This document shows, one piece after another, positions 58,601 through 62,149 of a stretch of 64,000 nt of DNA (position 1 is its first letter; every line of letters starts with the position of its first letter). This DNA comes from Atriophallophorus winterbourni (Eukaryota; Platyhelminthes; Trematoda; Plagiorchiida; Microphallidae). The stretch spans positions 169,475-233,474 of the forward strand of contig JACCGJ010010799.1 of the NCBI GenBank assembly GCA_013407085.1, written 5' to 3'. The translations under genes and the position numbers were made by a program. Under the pieces are notes generated by a model. The model was given only the letters and a program-made list of their open reading frames with translations, did not search any database and was not told the DNA's origin.

Positions 58601-59735
58601 ATTGGGCTGCTCACATCCCCATCCCTTACACACCAATACCGGTTCATGGCTGTTTGCAGACATCAGGTGGAGATGGTAAGATCACGTTCAGAGAACCTGG
58701 AGAAAGTGGATAATTGGCAAACAAAGATATACTTAAATGCCACGGTGTTCAAACACAGAATCACATAGTGAATCCTGGTCCAGCACTCAAAGCGCTGATG
58801 GATGACCAAAGTGAAGCTTTGCTCACTTCCCCCGCACTTACACACCACTACCGGTTTCTAGCTGTATTCCATCATGAGGTGGAGATCCTGTTGATACCTT
58901 ATTTGAAGGTGACATGCAAATCTAAATTTGGAGAACCTTGATCGCTTCAGATACCGACACGTAATTATATTGTATTGCGGTTTGCTGACACTACAAGGGT
59001 TTCAAACATTCAACGAGGATCAATGTCTGTGTTTCTGACAAATCCCTTACTTTTTCTTCACTCCTTACTTCTCTTTCTAGTGTTCGGTTTGCAATGAGCG
59101 GAATAGATGTAACTTCGTTAAACTATTTCTGTAAGAATTCGAAGTTTCAATGTAAGAATATGTGCATGCCATAGAGAGACCTCATTTATTCTATCAACAG
59201 TATACGGGAAATGTCTTAATTATAATCTTCTAGATTATCCCCAGGAATCAGCAGTGCAAACATTCAGAAATCACGTTGTTTAAGTGCTGAAACGCTGAAT
59301 GAAAATATACTGAATGCAAAAATGATGAAACATATTAGAAAAGAACTTTCGCAAACGTATTTTTATATTAAAACGGGAATAGGTATTCACAAATGTCTAT
59401 TGAATAATACACCGGAAGAGTAACGCTCGTCAACATCCAATCAATATTGACAATGAACGAGTTGCAAATGGCGGGCAAGTAAAAGCTTTTGAGAATAATT
59501 TAACACTAATCTATCCATGGAAATTTGAGTTTTATCGACCGTTGTTTATGAAATTTATCAAGTGCTTATCAATTAGTCATCGTATGATTCCTTTTTGATT
59601 TCAGCTGCCAAAGTCATGGAGCTTGCAAAACAGGTTTCATCAACTACCAATTTTATCCTCTATCTCAAACCTAAATTGGGGGTGGACATTAAAGCGTTAG
59701 CGGCAATGAAAATATTCGAGACGGTAAATAAATAG
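28441..59735 (+). CDS. gipc: GIPC-family PDZ adaptor gene (split, ~31 kb)
   Basis: Spliced from exons at 28,441-28,623, 32,313-32,697, seven micro-exons (36,373 to 49,690), 57,204 or 57,221 to 57,293, and 59,605-59,735. The N-terminal GH1 region has QLAHGSHTIMIHGF and KQLYKKIAEGF. The PDZ domain follows SIFAHIRG, and a short helical GH2 region (KEKAVAEILKKE, AKVMELAKQ) ends at TAG 59,733. Known GIPC proteins bind receptor C-termini by the PDZ domain and recruit myosin VI through GH2 for endocytic trafficking in the cytoplasm. The order, exon phases and sequence match that family. The Gln/Pro-rich linker between PDZ and GH2, built from repeated micro-exons, is not something I know from other animals. 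The upstream 5' end and the join before GH2 are uncertain. Confidence 0.92.
28820..29353 (-). CDS. Antisense open frame of unknown function in GIPC intron 1
   Basis: 178 codons are open on the minus strand. The 5' edge is a candidate splice acceptor (TTCTAG/CAG at ~29,354-29,362) rather than an ATG. The first residues are STYAVASGLLC, then cysteine- and leucine-rich text (LDAQCIKCLQRLIRF, HLQACGVIDVQQHI) and a hydrophobic stretch INYIFRILIITILYTT. A polyadenylation-type AATAAA (reverse complement at ~28,725) lies ~95 bp past the stop. I do not recognise a family. It could be the last exon of a nested gene or a chance frame; no TE similarity is visible. Confidence 0.35.
   Translation of the reverse strand, partial: STYAVASGLLCSISNLDAQCIKCLQRLIRFRSANKYIEYFTDQLHLQACGVIDVQQHIMANLGHHALQRACRVSRQSQDFSSAKTFQNFIASVIVPQFPSLQTLNSRFQLSINYIFRILIITILYTTTSQLMQLSRVRVSMFGRPAFESTSAYATYDSLNTAMFFCFAYKRKKYIFT
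29560..31346 (+). mobile_element. Decayed CR1-like LINE in GIPC intron 1
   Basis: Fragments of ORF2 in order: NWFHFRRIRNRVTAFVRQDK (~29,690), RIKSPGAENFTPAIIRAC (~29,993), VITPIYKGSCHSD (~30,130) and FRGNRSCLSNLLIARDD (~30,290). Next come YIDVS and AFDKVNHR (~30,385-30,425), NISKCKMLHL (~30,765) and WNSLSQDI-like text (~31,110). The 3' end has ACCATAAAATGTTGATTCTTGATTCC-like tail words at 31,322-31,346. Every domain is interrupted by stops, so this is an older copy than those in the left half. Confidence 0.82.
31590..31760 (-). repeat. SINE-like hammerhead repeat, degenerate copy
   Basis: On the minus strand it reads AACTGATGACTCCAAGCAGCACGAAACCAG (in parts), a mutated form of the hammerhead core seen at 37,621-37,648. 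It is accompanied by the family block AGTTGCGCTTGTACGCCACT (~31,687-31,706). Confidence 0.65.
32030..32150 (+). repeat. SINE-like hammerhead repeat, degenerate plus-strand copy
   Basis: Shares TGTGGATCCTTATGGTACTG, CAGATGAGTGCAAAGTG and CGAAATGCATGCAAA with the plus-strand half of the repeat at 37,740-37,820 and 54,540-54,650. The GAAA box of the ribozyme core is lost. Confidence 0.6.
32313..32697 (+). CDS. gipc: GIPC exon 2 (GH1 end and PDZ domain)
   Basis: 385 nt, acceptor TAATTTCAG, donor G|gtaagt at 32,698; starts phase 0, ends phase 1. Residues IMYCTRNTNEIDMNHLL and DSIFAHIRG finish GH1 and lead into the PDZ domain (about residues 98-182 of the spliced protein). FGVGLKD is the ligand-binding loop position, and VAIGDQIEFINGKSFQG and LLTLRSP are the later strands. 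The chain leaves the domain with YKSII and its last base begins the Val codon completed by the first micro-exon. The match to GIPC over the whole exon is clear. Confidence 0.95.
34284..34440. repeat. Degenerate SINE-like repeat
   Basis: AACCTGATGAAGGCAAACAG (34,283) resembles the ribozyme core start. AATCACTCTGTGATTC and AACATCGTG (34,388-34,423) recur at 61,272-61,301. Boundaries are vague. Confidence 0.45.
35220..35430 (-). repeat. SINE-like hammerhead repeat, long copy
   Basis: On the plus strand: TTGCGCTTGTATGCCATTGT, GGTTTGGTACGACCAA, CAATCACATGAG, GGGTTTGAACCCATGAC and TTTCCATCACACACACACGA. It ends in a mutated ribozyme core (GCTTCGTGATACATGCACTC, ATCTGGTAAGG). On the minus strand GGGTTCAAACCC (~35,324-35,335) is close to a pol III B box (GGTTCRANNCC), as in tRNA-like SINEs. 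Confidence 0.7.
35439..35747 (+). other. Open frame with weak CUB-like text
   Basis: 102 codons. The middle (SFFNNWQRECDTVWIIRYIR, SYLVLLDIA) is faintly like the N..CxWxI...G..v.L.f pattern of CUB domains. No ATG with good context, no clear splice sites, and it sits in the GIPC intron. It may be an exon remnant or chance. Confidence 0.25.
36373..36411 (+). CDS. gipc: GIPC micro-exon 3 (39 nt, founder copy)
   Basis: Acceptor CTTCTATTACAG, donor T|gtaagttaac; phase 1 in and out. With the base from exon 2 it reads V-QQPQSMFAQAQP, then T begins the next codon. About 195 bp around it (36,297-36,484) recur in every unit of the downstream array. This copy lies outside the array and is therefore the likely source. 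Confidence 0.82.
37151..37192 (+). CDS. gipc: GIPC micro-exon 4 (42 nt, single copy)
   Basis: Acceptor ACATTTTCAG, donor A|gtaagtct; phase 1-1, 14 codons. Reads [L]-PPPQMQGFTQPQA when joined to exon 3. It resembles the 39-nt modules in composition (Gln, Pro, Met-x-x-Phe) but is not part of the duplicated unit, which begins ~48 bp downstream. Confidence 0.78.
37460..37835. repeat. Fold-back pair of SINE-like hammerhead repeats (unit 1)
   Basis: A minus-strand copy (37,460-37,665) and a plus-strand partial copy (37,685-37,835) meet around inverted arms TATCCGCATGCGC (37,659-37,671) and GCGCATGCGGAT (37,750-37,761). The minus-strand copy has a canonical hammerhead core. Equivalent pairs occur in units 2-5. 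Confidence 0.75.
37621..37648 (-). ncRNA. Hammerhead ribozyme core (unit 1)
   Basis: On the minus strand: CTGATGA, then stem II GTGC-AAACA-GCAC, then GAAACCGG. All conserved core bases of a hammerhead (CUGAUGA...GAAA) are present with a perfect 4-bp stem II. Family copies elsewhere carry GGTTGGTCGTACC, which could supply stem III (GGU with ACC), a GUC cleavage triplet and stem I (GUA with UAC). Confidence 0.7.
37880..37918 (+). CDS. gipc: GIPC micro-exon 5 (unit 1)
   Basis: 39 nt between TTCTATTACAG and gtaagttaac, phase 1-1. Reads QQPQPMFAQAQT after a junction codon (ATG if joined to exon 4). Differs from the founder at two codons (Ser to Pro, Pro to Thr). Confidence 0.78.
38128..38220 (+). 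mobile_element. Pogo/Tigger-like terminal motif (unit 1)
   Basis: CAGTGGAACACGGGTACAAC, then CGAATCGCTGGGGAGAGAG and TTCGTTATAAGCGGAGTTCG. This two-part palindromic pattern (CAGT...AACGAAT...TTCGTTATA..CG.. GTTCGTTATA) resembles terminal inverted repeats of pogo/Tigger-type transposons. Only one end was found; it is copied in all five units (41,059; 43,993; 46,948; 49,900). Confidence 0.45.
38395..39366 (+). pseudogene. CR1 RT fragment, copy in unit 1
   Basis: Begins QLNEKKSPGADKITPAIIRR (~38,410), then YKGGSRSD, YRPVTLLPVISKL, AAQHGFRRNRCCLSNLLTRF, CYIDISKAFDRVNHDIL, SRVP-stop-GSVLEPLLFLVYIDDI, LFADYVKIL (catalytic FADD changed to FADY) and DLQFDENC. It ends in HCRTEYNKATIKFTFGLASRK near 39,365. 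Truncated at both ends and already carrying stops. The same lesions recur in the other units, so it was dead before the array expanded. Confidence 0.85.
40552..40579 (-). ncRNA. Hammerhead ribozyme core (unit 2)
   Basis: Same minus-strand CTGATGA / GTGC-AAACA-GCAC / GAAACCGG core as unit 1, unchanged. Confidence 0.7.
40811..40849 (+). CDS. gipc: GIPC micro-exon 6 (unit 2)
   Basis: 39 nt, identical to micro-exon 5, with the same acceptor and donor; phase 1-1. Joined to exon 5 it reads L-QQPQPMFAQAQT. Confidence 0.78.
41327..42298 (+). pseudogene. CR1 RT fragment, copy in unit 2
   Basis: Same fragment as at 38,395 with the same internal stop after SRVP and the FADY change. Private differences include LFADYIKIL (Val to Ile) and FGLPQKKISLSGC near 42,175-42,210. 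Confidence 0.85.
43485..43512 (-). ncRNA. Hammerhead ribozyme core (unit 3)
   Basis: Same minus-strand core as in units 1 and 2, unchanged. Confidence 0.7.
43744..43782 (+). CDS. gipc: GIPC micro-exon 7 (unit 3)
   Basis: 39 nt, acceptor CTATTACAG, donor gtaagttcac (one change from the other copies). Reads QQPQQMFAQAQP: the fifth residue is Gln where other copies have Ser or Pro. Also a silent change GCC to GCT. The most divergent module. Confidence 0.78.
44258..45229 (+). pseudogene. CR1 RT fragment, copy in unit 3
   Basis: As in units 1 and 2, with extra damage: KAFARVNH (Asp lost from the first catalytic motif), DDIVEEIG, and a new TGA at ~45,067 (LKNL-stop). Confidence 0.85.
46416..46443 (-). 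ncRNA. Hammerhead ribozyme core (unit 4)
   Basis: Same minus-strand core. The sequence beyond it differs (GTCGCAGGGGAAGG instead of GTCGTGGGGTATG), a difference shared only with unit 5. Confidence 0.7.
46699..46737 (+). CDS. gipc: GIPC micro-exon 8 (unit 4)
   Basis: 39 nt, acceptor TTCTATTACAG then CG instead of TG, so the junction codon becomes TCG (Ser) after a preceding T. Reads S-QQTQPMFAQAQP (Pro to Thr at module position 3). Donor gtaagttaac. Confidence 0.78.
47212..48183 (+). pseudogene. CR1 RT fragment, copy in unit 4
   Basis: Nearly the same as unit 1, with FADY and the same truncation points. A one-base deletion in the SRVP/GSVLEP junction (~47,795) shifts the frame here only. Confidence 0.85.
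49369..49396 (-). ncRNA. Hammerhead ribozyme core (unit 5)
   Basis: Same minus-strand core, with the unit-4 type flank. Confidence 0.7.
49652..49690 (+). CDS. gipc: GIPC micro-exon 9 (unit 5)
   Basis: 39 nt, identical to micro-exon 8, same splice sites. Last recognised module before the GH2 exons. It ends in T (phase 1), so the next exon must supply two bases that do not make a stop. Confidence 0.78.
50007..53185 (+). other. GIPC intron after the array, no exon seen
   Basis: AT-rich intronic sequence. Open frames at 50,043-50,294, 52,156-52,365 and 52,399-52,653 have no recognisable domain. The last (RDTHLRDVFRETVIAKY) starts near a TTTTCAG, but the phase required from exon 9 reaches a stop, so it is not called an exon. 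Confidence 0.5.
53186..53275 (+). repeat. SINE-like hammerhead repeat, degenerate
   Basis: TCCTGATATTACTGTCCCCA, then AGTGCAAACAGCACAAAATC and CGTCGTCGGTG, corresponds to the family core CCTGATTCTACTGTCCCATA / GTGCAAACAGCACGAAACCG with the CTGATGA box destroyed. Confidence 0.65.
53430..54017 (+). repeat. Segmental duplication, copy 1
   Basis: About 580 bp, repeated in the same orientation at 55,240-55,820. Shared words include ACAAAGTACACACAAGCATT, ATGAATTCATGCACAGTTTT, GAATAATAATTTTGCCGCTT and CATATTTTGTGGTGCTCACA. Identity is roughly 90% by eye. No coding function seen. Confidence 0.85.
54010..54260 (-). repeat. SINE-like hammerhead repeat, degenerate
   Basis: Contains the minus-strand core remnant (GGTCATCAGGTAG at 54,034-54,046), AATCGCATGAGTCCACACTC (~54,169) and TTTCTATCACACACACATAC (~54,242). 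It follows copy 1 of the segmental duplication directly. Confidence 0.6.
54470..54660 (+). repeat. SINE-like hammerhead repeat, plus-strand copy
   Basis: Full-length-looking order: GGTTCGTCGTACTAACC (~54,482; cleavage-site half), TGTTTCAAGCGCATGCAGAT (~54,547), then CTGATGA at 54,586-54,592, stem II GTGA-AAACA-TCAC and GAAACCGATCG (54,606-54,616). Then GTGTGTGATGGAAATGCAAG. This single copy shows both halves of a hammerhead on one strand. Confidence 0.7.
55240..55820 (+). repeat. Segmental duplication, copy 2
   Basis: Direct copy of 53,430-54,017, offset ~1.81 kb. It is not followed by the SINE-like repeat that follows copy 1, so that repeat lies just outside the duplicated block. Confidence 0.85.
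55887..56690 (-). pseudogene. RTE-like reverse transcriptase fragment
   Basis: Minus-strand translation in three frames: TQGVFRKERSTVNMIFSLI and DLTMAFN (56,499-56,681), FEIRRGVKKGCALAPTLSGI with FFALV (56,244-56,474), a RDLLFDYDATIIAHSQE stretch around 56,160-56,200, and PPIIIVGNCHLEPVQY with TEIDKRIDRAARILSQLNSR (55,887-56,201). These are successive RTE-clade RT motifs. The catalytic FADD reads FDYD, so the enzyme is dead. It sits in a GIPC intron in antisense orientation. Confidence 0.85.
56700..57203 (+). other. GIPC intron end, no other feature
   Basis: AT-rich intron leading to the GH2 exon; no coding or RNA feature supported. Confidence 0.5.
57221..57293 (+). CDS. gipc: GIPC GH2 exon 1
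   Basis: Acceptor TATTTTACAG, donor TTAC|gtgagt (57,294). Reads KEDPKEKAVAEILKKE then INNYDDKL in phase 0, ending phase 1. The EKA...........D.L pattern fits the start of the GIPC GH2 domain. Micro-exons end in phase 1, and joining them here would give an immediate TAA. An upstream AG (57,202-57,203, TTATCTAG) would add 17 nt (Y-KYILQ) and keep the frame. Either that site is used or an exon is missing. Confidence 0.75.
57294..59604 (+). other. GIPC last intron with SINE-like remnants
   Basis: 2.3-kb intron. It contains a (TA)n tract at 57,358-57,371 and repeat copies at 58,600-58,720 and 58,825-58,900. Otherwise AT-rich with no gene. Confidence 0.6.
58600..58900 (-). repeat. Two SINE-like repeats, second hammerhead-like subfamily
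   Basis: TACACACCAATACCGGTTCA (58,627) with GACATCAGGTGGAGATGG (58,658-58,675), and TACACACCACTACCGGTTTC (58,839) with CATCATGAGGTGGAGATC (58,868-58,885). On the minus strand these read CCACCTGATG...GAACCGGT, a decayed hammerhead frame. AAATGCCACGGTGTTCAAAC and ACAGAATCACATAGTG lie between. Related to 60,660-60,740. Confidence 0.6.
59605..59735 (+). CDS. gipc: GIPC last exon (GH2 end and stop)
   Basis: Acceptor TTTTTGATTTCAG; phase 1 entry gives P-AKVMELAKQ after DDKL, aligning with ELAATMVELGKD of known GIPC proteins. It continues FILYLKPKLGVDIKALAAMK and stops at TAG 59,733-59,735 (IFETVNK). Length matches the family end, but the sequence after MELAKQ has diverged strongly. A gtaaat at 59,724 could be read as a donor, but no in-frame downstream exon was found. 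Confidence 0.8.
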
Positions 59736-60397
59736 ACCAATCGAACTGTCTTATTTAAAAGGCGCGACAAAGAACATATTTGAACATTTTAAACAGATTT
59801 TTGCGCTGAATATCCTTACAAAATTTAATGCTATAATGCAAGCAATGAATCATTCGTATGCTTCATTTTTTCTTCTTACTGCTGATCAACATGGGTTTCA
59901 GTTTTCTAAAAATTATTCTACCATTTAATTTACATTAATGAATCGGAGGCAAAATGCTTGAAAGATTGATCGTTACAATGGAGTGACGAATCGTATTACT
60001 GCAAAATACTGTGAGATGACCAATGTTAAACTGAATATATGATTTTGCTTTAAATGAGTATAGCAGGTATAAAATTACACGGAGTTACATTCAAGAATTT
60101 GCAGGTTTATTCAAAGAGCCATACAGAAATTAACGGATATTTATAAGCCTCGTGCATCTCGAAAACTTGTAACATCTTCATTTTAGCAAGCCAATATCTC
60201 TTACAAGACAGCTTCATCAAATTTAATCATATAGGTATTTAGTATTGAGAGCCTCATTTATGCATTAAGTGTTTCTTTTTATAAGCAAATTGTTTCGCTG
60301 GTTCTGAAAACGGAGGAAAGCATGTCGTGAGAACTCGTATCCTTATTAACAAACCGTTTTGCATTAGGCTAGAGAGAGGTAAAATGATCTACCTTCT
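59736..60397. other. Region 3' of GIPC, no gene seen
   Basis: AT-rich. Presumably holds the 3' UTR and polyadenylation site, which I could not assign with confidence. Confidence 0.45.
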
Positions 60398-60610
60398 TTG
60401 CTAGGTTTGATAGACACTAAGGATCAGCTTATGGTGCGTAATAAAGATTTTCTAACTACATTTGGTCGGACATTGTTTGAACTTGATCATACATACCTGG
60501 AACATCAACAGTATCCGACTTATTTTGGATGCAGGGGCGAATTTGTGCACAATACACTCTTGACTATCGCCTGTCAGTCTTATGATGAAATGAAAGATCG
60601 TTGTCTGTAG
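60398..60610 (+). other. Unidentified open frame or exon
   Basis: 70 codons in the frame GLIDTKDQLMVRNKDFL, then LFELDHTYLEHQQYPTYFG and IACQSYDEMKDRCL, stop at 60,608. A fair acceptor (TTCTTTGCTAG) ends at 60,404. Composition looks protein-like but no family is recognised. It is not in phase with the GIPC donor-like site at 59,724 (TGA would follow). Confidence 0.35.
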
Positions 60611-60659
60611 ATCTGTTGATATTGCGATAAGATGAGTATAAAGAAAATTAATGTATTAC

Positions 60660-60955
60660 TTACATCCCCATCCCATACACACCACTACCGGTTTCTAAAT
60701 ATTCGCCGTCGTCAGGTGGAGACAGTAAGATCAGGTTCAGCCTTGACCACACAGACAGAGTGAATTAGAGATAAACAAAAACTTAATTTAGCCACCATTT
60801 TAAAATCGAAGGAAAAATTTGATTTTACTAATTCTTCTACTGACAGTCCTAGACATTATTCTAATGTATACAAGGTTATACTTGAATGCCACTGTTGCAT
60901 GTTGCCACCATATTCAAACGCAGAATCACATAGTGATTCGTGGTCAAGCACAACA
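60660..60955. repeat. SINE-like repeat, second subfamily
   Basis: CATACACACCACTACCGGTT (60,673), CGTCGTCAGGTGGAGACAG (60,707), AGGTTATACTTGAATGCCAC (~60,872) and CAAACGCAGAATCACATAGTG (~60,915). These blocks are shared with 58,627-58,790 and in part with 61,240-61,300. Confidence 0.6.
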
Positions 60956-61009
60956 CAATATGCTATTCAAGATTCGATTTATTTCTTCGGAGGCGCTTTT
61001 GACACGCGG

Positions 61010-61215
61010 TAGACACTGTGCTAGATACTGGACAGAGCGTAGATCTTGATAACGTTATAGTGATAAGACGGTGTGTGAAATCTTATAGGAAAAGACTGTT
61101 CAAATAACAAAGCCTAGGGCGGATGCGGTGAACAAGGTGGATGGGGCGGATATCTCAACAATCTGGCGTTCGGTTCTGCAGCGGATAAGGATTAACGAAC
61201 ATCACACCTAATACG
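61010..61215 (+). mobile_element. Penelope-like endonuclease-end remnant
   Basis: Readable words: LDTGQSVDLDNVIVIRR (~61,022), RADAVNKVDGADISTIW (~61,110-61,165), corresponding to the last ~60 residues of the GIY-YIG end at 20,460-20,628. Frame broken once. Confidence 0.78.
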
Positions 61216-61429
61216 CAACTGATTACGAAAGCAAAGTAATGTGTTGCTCACATCCCCATCCCTTACACACCAAGAATCACTTTGTGATTCTGTGTCTGAA
61301 CATCGTGTTTCTTTGTACGAACCCTATATAACAGTTGGCATACAAGTAAAACCTTGATTACGTAAGCAGTTTGTTAGCAGACGCTGACCTTTGCAATTTA
61401 TAAACAATTAGGAATGAACAGAACAATTA

Positions 61430-61595
61430 GGGGGTGTAATCAATTATCTTGATCTCCCCAGTCTAGCTTAGAGAACACAGGATTGGTCAAGATAATGCCA
61501 TTTAAACCTGAACACTGTTCGTACCGACAACCTTGGTCTGACGAAGCTTTTGTGTTCAGAAGCGAACCGTTACCAAAAACTTACTATAACCTATT
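61430..61595 (+). repeat. Penelope-like terminal repeat
   Basis: Matches 25,690-25,860 (TCTTGATCTCC, GTCTAGCTTAGAGAAC, ATGCCATTTAAA, CCTTGGTCTGACGAAG, CTATAACC). It belongs to the element end at 61,010-61,215 and carries a hammerhead-like hairpin at 61,517-61,572. Confidence 0.8.
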
Positions 61596-61696
61596 TCCCT
61601 ATATTGTTTATACACATAAATTTTAATTTTTACAATCCTATGTTTGTTGCTAAGCATGATGATTTTAGACCATTGAAACCTTAAATTACCTTGAAC

Positions 61697-61955
61697 ACAT
61701 AGATACATACATACATATATACACACATAGATAGGTGCGTACACACAAACATACATGCCTGCATAAATATACACATACAAACAAACATAAATGCATGCAT
61801 ACATGCATACATGTATATATAAATATATTCATAGATACATACATATATACACACATCAAAAAATTTACACATACAATCATACATTCTTATATAAGTACGT
61901 ACATTTAGTCAATCATACTTACATACACACATTCATGTATACATAAAAATTTAAA
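61697..61955. repeat. (ACAT)n-type microsatellite
   Basis: Long imperfect run of ACATACAT, ATACACAC and ATGCATAC words. Open frames on the minus strand rich in Cys, Tyr, Val and Met are products of this repeat. Confidence 0.95.
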
Positions 61956-62149
61956 GTGAGATTGAAAACTATATAGATTGATTCTGTTGTGCTTGCATTT
62001 CTTTTCTCTGACACTCTTGGTCAAATCATCGCCGAATCTGCTCGCATTTATTTATTTCTATGTATTCTGTGTAATTTTTGATCACAACGTTTAAAATTTA
62101 ATCGTTATCATCTATCTAACCTATCCACAACGAATTTACTGCTCCCACG

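Noticed and set aside
61556..61884. Cys/Tyr-rich open frames on the minus strand
   Set aside because: They are translations of the (ACAT)n microsatellite.
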